From CAITSH01 sp945892985 (GTDB lineage Bacteria > Pseudomonadota > Gammaproteobacteria > Burkholderiales > SG8-39): a stretch of DNA of 64,000 nucleotides. Where the stretch lies: the NCBI GenBank assembly GCA_945892985.1, contig CAMDDU010000020.1, positions 10,823-74,822 on the forward strand, read 5' to 3'. Below the pieces are notes generated by a model. It searched no databases, was not told where the DNA came from, and saw nothing but the letters and a program-made list of their open reading frames with translations. A program made the position numbers and the translations under genes. This document shows positions 36,083 to 44,979 of this stretch, piece after piece. How positions within the stretch are numbered: position 1 is the stretch's first letter; each line of letters opens with the position of its first letter.

Positions 36083-36808
36083 TCAGCCCTTCGCGACCCG
36101 CTCGATCTCCTCGATCGATACGTGGCGCACGTCCTTGCCCTTGATCAAATAGATCACGGACTCGGAGATATTCTTCGCATGATCGCCGATGCGCTCCAGC
36201 GACTTGGCGATAAAAATCACGTCGAGCGACGCCGAAATGGTGCGCGGATCCTCGATCATGAAGGTCAGTAACTGCCGCAAAATTCCCTGAAACAAGGCGT
36301 CCACCTCCTCGTCGCGGCGGACATTTTCCGGCGCCGACTCCACATCAAGGCGCGCAAACGAGTCAAGCGCATGACGCAGCATTTCCGTGACCAGAACAGA
36401 AATGTGCTTCAGTTGCGCGTGCCGGGATGCGGAAAACCGCGTCGAATTCAGCACCCCCCTACCGAACAAGGCGATTTTCTTCGCCTCATCGCCGACACGC
36501 TCCAGGTCGGTGATCATCTTAAACGCCATCATCACAAACCTGAGATCGACCGCGGCCGGTGCGCGCCGTGCGATAACGTTGGTGCATTGTTCGGCGATCT
36601 CGCGCTCGAGACGGTTTATGCGCTGGTCATCCTGGATGATCCGATCAAAGAGTTGCAAGTCGTTACGCCGCAACGCCTCTATGGCAGCGATAATCTGCCG
36701 CTCCGCCAGTCCGCCCATGCTTAGAATCTGGCGACGTATGTGCTCGAGGTCGGCATCAAACTGCTTGGAAATGTGCTGCGTCTGCTCCAAAAGTGGTGCC
36801 CCAGTCAA
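36083..36808 (-). CDS. phoU: Phosphate-signalling protein PhoU
   Basis: Negative modulator linking the Pst transporter to the PhoR/PhoB two-component system. The 241 residues contain two three-helix PhoU repeats, each with the metal-binding pattern: VMMAFKMITDLERVGDEAKKI near residue 90 and VIFIAKSLERIGDHAKNISESVIYL near 205. In many proteobacteria phoU ends the pst operon; here it is about 19 kb from pstB, divergent from ppk1 and upstream of ppx. A Pho-box-like element lies 55 bp upstream of its start. Confidence 0.96.
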   Translation of the reverse strand: MTGAPLLEQTQHISKQFDADLEHIRRQILSMGGLAERQIIAAIEALRRNDLQLFDRIIQDDQRINRLEREIAEQCTNVIARRAPAAVDLRFVMMAFKMITDLERVGDEAKKIALFGRGVLNSTRFSASRHAQLKHISVLVTEMLRHALDSFARLDVESAPENVRRDEEVDALFQGILRQLLTFMIEDPRTISASLDVIFIAKSLERIGDHAKNISESVIYLIKGKDVRHVSIEEIERVAKG

Positions 36809-36846
36809 TGTTTAGTGTTGGATGATCAATATTTGATCTGGCGCAA

Positions 36847-36880
36847 AGCCTAATCCTCTTATGTGACAGTAGTATTTAAG
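36847..36880 (-). promoter_or_regulatory. Candidate Pho box and -10 before phoU
   Basis: On the minus strand, 36880-36863 read CTTAAATACTACTGTCAC. The right half is a perfect CTGTCAC; the left half (CTTAAAT) matches 4 of 7, at the correct 11-bp period. TAGGCT (36852-36847) follows exactly 10 bp later, matching the TAGACT position in front of pstS. It is oriented toward phoU but lies in the 124-bp divergent spacer with ppk1, so it could influence both genes. Read by eye only. Confidence 0.5.
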
Positions 36881-36932
36881 CTGCTATTCAATTTGTAATA
36901 TTTTCGCAACAATCGGACGGTAAAATTTTTCA

Positions 36933-39032
36933 ATGATGCCCGCCCGCCCCCCAGCCTCCCCGAAATCTCCAGGCGTGCGCTTCCTCAACCGCGAATTGAG
37001 CCTGCTCGCCTTCAACCGCCGTGTTCTCGCCCAGGCGGAGGATGCGCGCATGCCCTTGCTCGAGCGACTGCGCTTTTTGTCCATCGTCTCCTCCAACCTG
37101 GACGAGTTTTTCGAGATCCGTGTCGCCGGCTTGAAAGAACAAATCAAACTGGGCAAAGAGATGGCCGGACTTGACCGGCGCCCCGCCAGCGAGGTCTTTG
37201 CCGCGGTCAGCGCACAGGCGCGCAGCCTGGTCATCCGACAATATGAGTTGCTGAACAAGCAAATCCTTCCGGCGCTTGCCGGCAAGGGCATACGCTTCCT
37301 GCGCGAAGAAGATTGGACGCGCGAGCAGCGCGCCTGGTTGAACGGCTATTTCGTTCATGACATGATGCCCCTGTTGACGCCCATCGGACTGGATCCGTCG
37401 CATCCGTTCCCGCGCGTGCTCAACAAGTCACTCAATTTCGTCGTGCAACTGGATGGACGGGACGCCTTCGGGCGCAACTCAGGCATCGCCATCGTGCAGG
37501 CACCACGCCTGCTGCCGCGCGTGATCGAGTTGCCGGCGAAACTGGCCGGCGGCCGTTACGGCTTCGTGCTGCTGACCTCGATTTTGCAGGCCTTCGTCGC
37601 GGCGCTGTTTGAGGGCATGACCGTGCTCGGCTCCTATTCTTTTCGCGTCACGCGCAACAGCGACCTTTTTGTCGAGGAAGAGGAAATAAAGGATTTGCGC
37701 GCCGCGCTGCAGGGTGAGTTGCCGCAACGCCACTTTGGCGACGCCGTGCGCCTCGAAATAACCGAAGGCTGTCCGCCCGCACTGGAGAACCTGCTGCAAC
37801 AGGAGTTCGCCCTGGCCGATGACGATATCTACCGCGTCAACGGCCCGGTTAATCTGGTGCGGCTGATGCAGGTACCCGACCTGGTTGAACGCCCGGAATT
37901 GAAATTCACCAGCTTCTATCCGGGCGTGCCCAAAGCCGTGGGAAAACGCGCCGATTTTTTCAAAAGCATACGCAAAAACGACATTCTGCTGCATCACCCC
38001 TACCAGTCCTTCAATCCGGTCATCCAGTTCCTTGAGCAAGCAGCCGACGATCCGGACGTGGTGGCCATCAAGCAAACCGTGTATCGCACCGGCACCGACT
38101 CGGTGCTGATGCAATACCTCATCGAAGCGGCGCGACGCGGCAAGGAAGTCACGGTGGTTGTCGAACTGCTCGCGCGCTTCGACGAAGAAACCAACCTGAA
38201 TTGGGCGGCAAAACTCGAGGAGGTCGGCGCCCACGTGGTCTACGGCGTTGTCGGCTACAAGACCCACGCAAAAATGCTGCTACTGGTGCGCCGGGAAGAG
38301 GGCAAGCTGCGCCGCTACGCGCACCTGTCGACCGGCAATTACCACCCACGCACCGCCAAGCTCTATACAGACTTCGGCCTGTTCACCGCCAACGAGCAAA
38401 TCTGCACCGACGTGAACGAGGTGTTCAAGCAACTGACCGGCCTTGGCAAAGGCAGCAAGCTCAACCACCTGTGGACCTCGCCTTTCAGCCTGCACGCCAA
38501 CATCATGCAGGCCATCCACCACGAAATAAAACTGGCCAAGGCCGGCAAACCGGCGCAAATCATTGCCAAGATGAACTCGCTGGTCGAGCCCCTGGTGGTG
38601 GAGGCGCTCTATGCCGCCTCGCAGGCCGGCGTCAAGATCGACTTGATTGTGCGCGGCATGTGCACGCTACGTCCGGGCGTGCCGGGCATGTCGGAGAACA
38701 TCCGCGTGCGCTCCATTATCGGGCGCCTGCTCGAACATCACCGGATTTTTTATTTCCGCAACGACGGCCAGGAAGATGTTTTCCTTTCCAGCGCGGACTG
38801 GATGGAACGTAATTTTTTCCGGCGCATCGAAACCTGCATTCCCATCCTGGACAAGCGACTCAAGGCGCGCGTGATCAAGGAAGGACTTCGCACTTACCTC
38901 GCCGACAACGTCCAGTCCTGGGAAATGAATGCCGACGGCGAATACGACCGTAAAACCAGCCGCGGCGGCATTCGTCGTTCTGCACAAGCGCAATTAATCG
39001 AGCTTCTGGCGAGTCCGGCAAAACCCGCCTGA
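36933..39032 (+). CDS. ppk1: Polyphosphate kinase 1
   Basis: Membrane-associated enzyme that polymerises ATP gamma-phosphate into long-chain polyphosphate, reversibly. The 699 residues show the four PPK1 domains. The autophosphorylated histidine is His445 in KTHAKM, with YAHLSTGNYHPRTA following, and the second conserved histidine is His602 in LLEHHRIFYF. The ATG at 36933 fits the N-terminal RFLNRELSLLAFNRRVLAQA domain well. It is divergent from phoU and convergent with the lipid-remodelling operon. Confidence 0.97.
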   Translation: MMPARPPASPKSPGVRFLNRELSLLAFNRRVLAQAEDARMPLLERLRFLSIVSSNLDEFFEIRVAGLKEQIKLGKEMAGLDRRPASEVFAAVSAQARSLVIRQYELLNKQILPALAGKGIRFLREEDWTREQRAWLNGYFVHDMMPLLTPIGLDPSHPFPRVLNKSLNFVVQLDGRDAFGRNSGIAIVQAPRLLPRVIELPAKLAGGRYGFVLLTSILQAFVAALFEGMTVLGSYSFRVTRNSDLFVEEEEIKDLRAALQGELPQRHFGDAVRLEITEGCPPALENLLQQEFALADDDIYRVNGPVNLVRLMQVPDLVERPELKFTSFYPGVPKAVGKRADFFKSIRKNDILLHHPYQSFNPVIQFLEQAADDPDVVAIKQTVYRTGTDSVLMQYLIEAARRGKEVTVVVELLARFDEETNLNWAAKLEEVGAHVVYGVVGYKTHAKMLLLVRREEGKLRRYAHLSTGNYHPRTAKLYTDFGLFTANEQICTDVNEVFKQLTGLGKGSKLNHLWTSPFSLHANIMQAIHHEIKLAKAGKPAQIIAKMNSLVEPLVVEALYAASQAGVKIDLIVRGMCTLRPGVPGMSENIRVRSIIGRLLEHHRIFYFRNDGQEDVFLSSADWMERNFFRRIETCIPILDKRLKARVIKEGLRTYLADNVQSWEMNADGEYDRKTSRGGIRRSAQAQLIELLASPAKPA

Positions 39033-39116
39033 GCGAGGCCGGACGCACGTCGCAATCCGGATCGCGCCAGCATGGGTGCCCGCGATATCAATCGCTCGGC
39101 AACACGGCTCACCGAA

Positions 39117-39920
39117 TCAAGCAGCCAGCTCTTCTGCCGCGGTGGCCGAAACCGAATCATCCAGCAGCGCTTCAGCCTCGCCCATGCTGTCGTTCCAGTG
39201 CACCAATTCCAGCCGCCCGTCCCGATGCTCGACAATAGCCGTGCAACTATCGACCCAATCGCCGCAGTTGATATAAGTCACGCCGCCCATATCCTTGATC
39301 ACCGCGCTGTGGATATGGCCGCAAACAACGCCGTCCAGACCCATCTTCCGAACATGATGCGCCACCGAGTCTTCGTAGCCATAAATGAAATCGAGCGCAC
39401 CCTTTACCTTGCGCTTGGCAAAACCGGCAAGCGACCAATAACCTGATCGGTGCAGTTTTCGCCGCGTCCAGGACAACAGCGCATTGATCCTGAGCAGCAA
39501 CGAATAGGCGATATCACCGAGCACGGCAACCCAGCGGTGGTGGCGCGTGACCTGGTCGAATTCATCGCCATGCATCAACAACAGGCGTTTGCCGTCCGCC
39601 GTCGTGTGAAGCACATCCCGCGCCACCTCAATGTCGCCAAAACGGGTTCCGATGTATTCGCGTAACGCCTCATCGTGATTGCCCGGAACAAATACAACCT
39701 TCGTTCCGTGCCGTGCGCGCTTGAGCATTTTCTGGATGAATGTATTGTGCTCCGCAGGCCAGTAAATCGTGCGTCCCAATGACCAGAAATCGATGATGTC
39801 ACCCAACAGATACACATACTCGGCATCGTAGTTGCGCAAAAATGAAAGCAATTGCCCGGCCTGACAGGCGCGCGTGCCCAGATGAATATCCGAAAGAAAG
39901 ATGGTCCGGACTTGGGGCAT
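39117..39920 (-). CDS. plcP: Metallophosphoesterase, probable PlcP-type phospholipase C
   Basis: Calcineurin-like phosphoesterase of the group related to UDP-2,3-diacylglucosamine hydrolases. The metal ligands are intact: Asp11 and His13 (SDIHLGTRACQA), Asp41 (LGDIIDFW), Asn81-His82 (GNHDEALREYIG), His117 (HGDEFD), His202 and His204 (GHIH). The motif set DIHLGTR, YWPAEHN, INCGDWVDSCTA resembles PlcP of Sinorhizobium meliloti, which removes phospholipid head groups to give diacylglycerol under phosphate starvation. Two bases separate it from btaB, so it is the last gene of btaA-btaB-plcP. An LpxH-like role is the alternative, but the operon context argues for PlcP. Confidence 0.72.
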   Translation of the reverse strand: MPQVRTIFLSDIHLGTRACQAGQLLSFLRNYDAEYVYLLGDIIDFWSLGRTIYWPAEHNTFIQKMLKRARHGTKVVFVPGNHDEALREYIGTRFGDIEVARDVLHTTADGKRLLLMHGDEFDQVTRHHRWVAVLGDIAYSLLLRINALLSWTRRKLHRSGYWSLAGFAKRKVKGALDFIYGYEDSVAHHVRKMGLDGVVCGHIHSAVIKDMGGVTYINCGDWVDSCTAIVEHRDGRLELVHWNDSMGEAEALLDDSVSATAAEELAA

Positions 39921-39922
39921 GC

Positions 39923-40654
39923 CTAGCTCTGGCGCTTTCTGCCAATGAACAGGTAATAGGGCGCGCGCAGACCGGGCAGAAACGGTATCCGCCCCATGCG
40001 CTCATCGCACCAGACTGCGTCAGTTTCCTCGCACAGGTGCTCCAAGTGCAGCGCATTGAGATGTACCCCGTCATGCGCGAACCAGCGCGGCCACAGGGCG
40101 CGGGCGAGCGCGCCATGGTGCGCGCGACCATCAAGCGGCGTCTTTCCGGAAACATAAAAATCGACCACGCCGATGAGGCCACCCGGGCGCAACATCGCAA
40201 TGGCATTGGTCAGCGTGGCGCGCCAATCGGGCATCATCGTCAGCGCATAGGACAGGATCACGCGGTCCGCGCTCTGCGACGGACGGTAGAGCGCCGCATC
40301 CGCCTCGACCGTGTGCGCAACATCCGGCCAGCGGGCACAGCGCAGCTTGGCCTGCTCGAGCAGCGCCGGGCATAAATCGACGACTTCGAAGCGTGATAAT
40401 GAAAACATGCGCGACCCGAGGAATTCAAGGTTGCTGCCGGTTCCCCCGCCCAGCTCGATAACCGTGCTTCCCGGCGGTGGCGCCAGCCTTTCGACCAACT
40501 CTCGCCTGCCATGCAGCAGCCGGTCGCGGAACGCGTCGTAGTGCGCCGCCTGGGGGCGGTAAAATCGCTCCAGGCGCTCGGCGTGCGTTCCGCCCCCGGA
40601 CTGTCCGCGGAAAAACTGCCAGAGAATGCGCGCATCGCGCGCCAGAGCGCTCAT
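39923..40654 (-). CDS. btaB: SAM-dependent methyltransferase, probable BtaB
   Basis: Class I methyltransferase with SAM loop VIELGGGTGS at residues 65-74, an acidic motif VVDLCPALLEQAK near 92, and ILSYALTMMPDWRATLTNA near 135. In a pair with BtaA, this family trimethylates diacylglyceryl-homoserine to the betaine lipid DGTS. The 243-residue length is slightly longer than usual (about 210). Its start overlaps btaA by 4 bp and plcP follows after 2 bp. The assignment rests mainly on the tight coupling to btaA; by sequence alone only a lipid- or ubiquinone-type methyltransferase could be claimed. Confidence 0.8.
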   Translation of the reverse strand: MSALARDARILWQFFRGQSGGGTHAERLERFYRPQAAHYDAFRDRLLHGRRELVERLAPPPGSTVIELGGGTGSNLEFLGSRMFSLSRFEVVDLCPALLEQAKLRCARWPDVAHTVEADAALYRPSQSADRVILSYALTMMPDWRATLTNAIAMLRPGGLIGVVDFYVSGKTPLDGRAHHGALARALWPRWFAHDGVHLNALHLEHLCEETDAVWCDERMGRIPFLPGLRAPYYLFIGRKRQS

Positions 40655-41853
40655 GCACGCACATCCGCAATGTGAAACCCGGCGTAGGTATGCACCCGGT
40701 CTAGCGGCTGCAGCGCGCGCGCCAGGCCATCGCGAAAATCAAGCACGTCACGCAGCCGTCGTCCGCCTGAAAGACGCAAGGCCTCGATGTAGGCCGGCTG
40801 CATGTGCGCGCTGCGAAAAATAACGCGCGCCGTAGCCGTCGCCTTTTCCAGGATGGCCTGCCATTCCTCGGCGAGCGCCTCGGGGTGGTAGGAGCTCATC
40901 CAGTCCATATGATCGAGCAGGACGAACTTTGAAATCCGCTCATCCGTTTGCTGAAGAAACGCTGTGACGGTGCTCGTATGCACCTCGATACGAGCGGCCA
41001 GACCTCCCTTGAGCGCGGAAAAATTCTCCGGTTTCAGATACTCCGGGCAACAATCCGGGCGGTAATGCCCGCGCAGGTATAGCGCCCAGAAATAGTTTTC
41101 CCGGACCGGCAGGTTTCGGAACACATATTCGATGGACTCCCGGATAAAACCGGAAACACCGTCCTCGTGCTGGCGCTGCACCTCCTTGCGTTGCGGATGC
41201 GGTACGCCGAGCAAACTCAGGGTGAGCTGGCGCGACAGGGCCCAATTCATGCCCCGTGTCCACATCAAAGGCTGTACCCGGCGGTCATAAATATCCTGTT
41301 GCTCCGATAAGCTCCGGGACTCGAGCAAGGAATGCACCGCCAGGCGCAGCTCGGGCCGCAAATCGAGGTAGGCGCGAAACCCGCGCGCAACAATCCCGGC
41401 AAGCCCGTAAAAATAAAAACTGTCACGCGCCGCCGTCCCGCAAAACCAATGTGCACGACCATCCCACCAGGATTGGGCGAACGGTGACAGCTCGTCACGC
41501 AGCAATTCACGATAGATGTGCGCGAACCGGCTATGGTGCCCATCGCCAAATAGCATGAAAAAGTCTTCAAATTCGAGCCGCTTTATCGCCGCCAGCTTCA
41601 ACTCCAGCAAGGCCGACTGGCGCGGGTTGGCATCCACGGCGTGAACACGCGCAGGCCCCGCCAGGGCGTAATCGAGCGCGTTGCAACCGGCGCTTGTGAT
41701 GACCAACACACGGTCATCCGCGGCAAGATTGAGCGCACGGCGGTCGACGGACGGGTCTTCCCAGCAGGTGTTGTAAACAAGCGATCGGGATGTGAGCGCA
41801 TTGAATATTTTCTGATCAATGCGATCAACCAGACTTTGACTCCTTCTCAGCAT
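40651..41853 (-). CDS. btaA: DUF3419 protein, probable BtaA (3-amino-3-carboxypropyl transferase)
   Basis: BtaA transfers the 3-amino-3-carboxypropyl group of SAM to diacylglycerol, giving the homoserine ether lipid precursor of DGTS. The 400-residue frame from the ATG at 41853 (MLRRSQSLVDRIDQKIFNAL) carries the DUF3419 signature: LVYNTCWEDPSVDRRAL, VLVITSAGCNALDYAL (SAM loop, about residues 50-65), VHAVDANPRQSALLELKLAAI, and FVLLDHMDWM. An open frame reaches 42180, but the extra 109 residues are not family-like. First gene of btaA-btaB-plcP, it lies 507 bp from the divergent pap start. Confidence 0.85.
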   Translation of the reverse strand: MLRRSQSLVDRIDQKIFNALTSRSLVYNTCWEDPSVDRRALNLAADDRVLVITSAGCNALDYALAGPARVHAVDANPRQSALLELKLAAIKRLEFEDFFMLFGDGHHSRFAHIYRELLRDELSPFAQSWWDGRAHWFCGTAARDSFYFYGLAGIVARGFRAYLDLRPELRLAVHSLLESRSLSEQQDIYDRRVQPLMWTRGMNWALSRQLTLSLLGVPHPQRKEVQRQHEDGVSGFIRESIEYVFRNLPVRENYFWALYLRGHYRPDCCPEYLKPENFSALKGGLAARIEVHTSTVTAFLQQTDERISKFVLLDHMDWMSSYHPEALAEEWQAILEKATATARVIFRSAHMQPAYIEALRLSGGRRLRDVLDFRDGLARALQPLDRVHTYAGFHIADVRA

Positions 41854-42360
41854 AGGCACCCTGAAAACGGCCGCACCGCCATAGCGAGCACGGAGAAGAC
41901 GCCGCAACCGGCCCTCGCGCGGAAACGCCTGCGCGTGGCCGACTCCTGCAACGGCCGGACAACTGCCTCGGCGGCGTGGTGGCGAAAATTGTCTGTGAGG
42001 TAAAACATTCCGAGCGAGGATGCCCGCCGATTGTGACGAGGGCATGACGCAGCGGTTTTTGTTTTGTGACCCCGCCCTGCCTGAGACACGCCTACGCTGA
42101 CATCGGCCAGATCGAAGCAGCTCCTTAATATTCTGCGAATAATCAAAAACAACGCCCTCTTCCCGGACGCCATCAGGCAACTAAGCAAGGGCTTGATATA
42201 GTCAAAGCGCAGCTTGAACGGCTACTCCAATGCTTCTGCGCGCAGGCTTGCCTTATCCGTCGTCAACAGCAAAAATATCGTCAGGGAATGTTTGCGCCAG
42301 ATCAAGCCTCGGTCTGCCGTTCCTTGCAGTATTCTGGGAACAGTTAAGAAGGAGGAAAGC
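41854..42360. promoter_or_regulatory. Divergent btaA / pap intergenic region with candidate Pho box
   Basis: This 507-bp spacer holds the promoters of btaA (minus) and pap (plus). On the minus strand, 42050-42033 read GCGTCATGCCCTCGTCAC: two CGTCAY half-sites (5 of 7 each to CTGTCAY) with the 11-bp Pho-box period. CATCCT (42022-42017), a poor -10, follows 10 bp later. The leader from there to btaA would be about 165 nt. No such element was found on the pap side. No gene was recognised in the region. Confidence 0.4.
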
Positions 42361-43851
42361 ATGTTTGAATCCGCGGAAATCGGCCACAAACTCGGCAAAA
42401 AAGAATATCAGCGTGAGGTGCCGGCGCTGCGCGCCGCCCTGCTCAACGCCCAATACGACCTGGGAGAGCTGAAACGTTTTCCCGTGCTTATCATCATCGG
42501 CGGCGTGGACGGCGCAGGAAAGGGGGAAACGGTCAACCTCCTCAACGAGTGGATGGATCCGCGCCACATCCATGCCCACGCATTCGGTCCGCCCAGCGAT
42601 GAGGAGGCGGTCCGGCCGCCGATGTGGCGCTTCTGGCGCGCCATGCCGCCGCGCGGCAAGATCGGTATTTTTTTTGGTTCCTGGTACACCGATCCCATCA
42701 TCAGGCGCGTCATGGATCACAGCAGCGACGCCGGCCTGCAGCAGCACGTCGATGAAATATTCCGTCACGAGAAAATGCTCGCGGACGAGGGCGTTCTGCT
42801 CATCAAGCTCTGGTTCCATCTTTCCCCCGAGCGGCAGAAACAGCGCCTCAAGGCACTTGAAAAAAATCCGCGCACGCGCTGGCGCGTGACCAAAACAGAC
42901 TGGCGCAGATTCAAGAATTATGAAAAATTCCGTCATGTTTCGGAGCGCGTGCTGCGCGAGACAAGCACGGCCACCGCCCCCTGGATCGTGATCGAGGGTA
43001 CCGACCCGAATTACCGCTCCATCGCAGCGGGCAGAATTTTGCTCGAACTGATGCGTAATCGCATCACGACAGAAAAAGCCGGGGTGACGGAGAAATCACC
43101 CAGGATCACAACACCCGCCCCCCTCCCCAAACTCGATAATTCAGGGCTGTTGTCGGGCATGAACCTGAAGCAGCGCATCAGCGAGAGCCGCTACGAAAAA
43201 CAGATCGAGAAGCTGCAAGGCGACCTCAACCTGCTCTCGCGTGACAAGAAGTTCGCCCATCACTCGACCATACTGCTGTTCGAAGGCATGGATGCCGCCG
43301 GCAAGGGCTCGGCGATACGGCGCATCACCGCCGCGCTCGATGCACGGCGTTACCATATCGTGCCGGTGGCGGCCCCGACCGAGGAAGAACGCGCCCAGCC
43401 CTACCTTTGGCGGTTCTGGCGACACATGCCGCGCCCGGGGCTGGTAAGCATCTTTGACCGCTCCTGGTATGGTCGCGTGCTGGTCGAACGCGTGGAGGGA
43501 TTCTGTTCACCCGCGGACTGGACGCGGGGCTATTCCGAAATCAACGACTTCGAAGAACAAATGACACGCGGTAATGTGGTGCTTATAAAATTCTGGCTGC
43601 AGATCAGCAAAGAGGAGCAACTACGCCGCTTCAAACAACGCGAGGCGAGCGAGTTCAAGCGCTTCAAGATCACCGATGAAGACTGGCGCAACCGCAAGAA
43701 ATGGGGGGCGTACGAAACCGCCGTATGCGACATGGTGGACCGCACATCGACAGAGATAGCCCCCTGGACCCTGGTCGAGGCCGAAGACAAACTGTTCGCC
43801 CGCATCAAGATTCTAAAGACCATCATCGCCAGGCTTGAGGCCGGGCGCTAG
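42361..43851 (+). CDS. pap: Polyphosphate:AMP phosphotransferase (two-domain PPK2)
   Basis: Uses polyphosphate to phosphorylate AMP (class II PPK2), so stored polyphosphate can rebuild ADP. The protein has two fused PPK2 domains, each with a Walker A: GGVDGAGKGETVN (47-59) and GMDAAGKGSAIRR (309-321), with lid motifs such as FFGSWYTDPIIRRV and IFDRSWYGRVLVERV. The ATG at 42361 is fixed by an excellent AAGGAGG ribosome site; 496 residues equals the usual length. The upstream in-frame extension is not coding-like. The gene has its own promoter, divergent from btaA. Confidence 0.93.
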   Translation: MFESAEIGHKLGKKEYQREVPALRAALLNAQYDLGELKRFPVLIIIGGVDGAGKGETVNLLNEWMDPRHIHAHAFGPPSDEEAVRPPMWRFWRAMPPRGKIGIFFGSWYTDPIIRRVMDHSSDAGLQQHVDEIFRHEKMLADEGVLLIKLWFHLSPERQKQRLKALEKNPRTRWRVTKTDWRRFKNYEKFRHVSERVLRETSTATAPWIVIEGTDPNYRSIAAGRILLELMRNRITTEKAGVTEKSPRITTPAPLPKLDNSGLLSGMNLKQRISESRYEKQIEKLQGDLNLLSRDKKFAHHSTILLFEGMDAAGKGSAIRRITAALDARRYHIVPVAAPTEEERAQPYLWRFWRHMPRPGLVSIFDRSWYGRVLVERVEGFCSPADWTRGYSEINDFEEQMTRGNVVLIKFWLQISKEEQLRRFKQREASEFKRFKITDEDWRNRKKWGAYETAVCDMVDRTSTEIAPWTLVEAEDKLFARIKILKTIIARLEAGR

Positions 43852-44187
43852 CCCGTCAGCGCTACCTGTACACGGGTGCACGGGACACGGGTACACGAAC
43901 GCCTTTGATCCCTGTCAACAGCGCTGGGAGAAGCGCATTACCAACGGGGGGGTATAGGCTGCAAACCGGCTTCTCGCGCGCGATTGCAGCCTTTCGGACT
44001 CAGGCGCCAATCCCCCCGGCGGCAGCGTCAGCGCGTCAGCCCTAGCCACCGGAACACCGGAGAAGCCGATCAGGCGGCGCTGCCCCAAATTGCAGATTTC
44101 ATCGATTTGATACGACTCTCCTATTTCAAGAACCCTTTTACTGAATATTGAAAGTACGGAAGGGACGCATGGGTCCCATCCGCCGCA
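43852..44187. other. Intergenic stretch with CACGGG repeats
   Basis: 336 bp between the stops of pap and the olsB-like gene (convergent). Close to pap lie three CACGGG copies, two of them within an ACACGGGT 8-mer (43870-43877 and 43885-43892), flanked by GTAC on both sides. CGGGC, GCTA, GCCCG overlaps the pap stop as a 5-bp hairpin. No T tract and no gene are recognised; short minus-strand frames here are not supported. Confidence 0.45.
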
Positions 44188-44946
44188 TTACGCCGCTTGG
44201 GCGAGGAAGTGTCTGGCGTAGCGCGCGTCCATACGTGACAGCGGCAACAAAATCGGCAGGTCTGCGCAATTGAAATCCGGATCCCACGCCGGCTCACCGC
44301 AAACGTAGGCACCGAGGTTGAGGTAGCCTTTTACGAGCGGTGGAAAATCCGCCACCACCCCGCTGTCAAGGTTTTCCATCGGCAGGCGGCAGCGCGGAAA
44401 CACCCGATATTCAAGCGGGCTCATGTGCGCGGCCTCCAGCTTGCGAAAAATGGCGGCCGCGGAATGTCCGCCGTCGGCCATGCTTACACTGGCGCAACCG
44501 ATCAGATATTCATGCCGATTTTCCAACATGTAGCGCGCCAGGCCGGTCCACAACTGGATGATGACGCCGCCGGAGCGGTAATCCGGGTGTATGCAAGAGC
44601 GCCCGACTTCAACAATGTTGTCGCGCAAGTGCGCGAGCCGCGTAAGGTCGAATTCCTGTTCCGAGTAATAACCACCGGCGGCCCTCGCTGCCAGCGGCGA
44701 CAGGATGCGGTAGGTTCCCACCACCTCCGATGTCTCGACATCACGCACCAGTAGGTGCTCGCAATACGCGTCAAACCGGTCCACATCCAATCCCGCGGCC
44801 GCCGATTCGAGTTTGGCGCCCATTTCCTCGGCAAAAACCACGTAACGCAGACGCTGCGCCTCCGCCACCTCCGACCGATTTCGGGCGAAACTCACCGTCA
44901 GCCTCCGCCGCTGTCGAGTTCGTGCTTGCAGTTGTTTTTCCAGCAT
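44188..44946 (-). CDS. GNAT-type N-acyltransferase, OlsB-like
   Basis: 252-residue protein of the Acetyltransf_5 (hemolysin-like) GNAT group, to which OlsB, the enzyme attaching a 3-hydroxyacyl chain to ornithine, belongs. Group-typical segments are AQRLRYVVFAEEMGA (residues 31-45), DRFDAYCEHLLVRD, VEVGRSCIHPDYRSGGVI near 115-132 and VKGYLNLGAYVCGEPAWDPDFN near 205-226. OlsA, needed for the second acylation, is not in the window. Given the phosphorus-related neighbours, a phosphorus-free ornithine lipid role is a reasonable inference, but another acyl substrate is possible. Confidence 0.65.
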   Translation of the reverse strand: MLEKQLQARTRQRRRLTVSFARNRSEVAEAQRLRYVVFAEEMGAKLESAAAGLDVDRFDAYCEHLLVRDVETSEVVGTYRILSPLAARAAGGYYSEQEFDLTRLAHLRDNIVEVGRSCIHPDYRSGGVIIQLWTGLARYMLENRHEYLIGCASVSMADGGHSAAAIFRKLEAAHMSPLEYRVFPRCRLPMENLDSGVVADFPPLVKGYLNLGAYVCGEPAWDPDFNCADLPILLPLSRMDARYARHFLAQAA

Positions 44947-44979
44947 CGCGCCCCTCCGTATTTCTGTTGAGTTGGCGCA

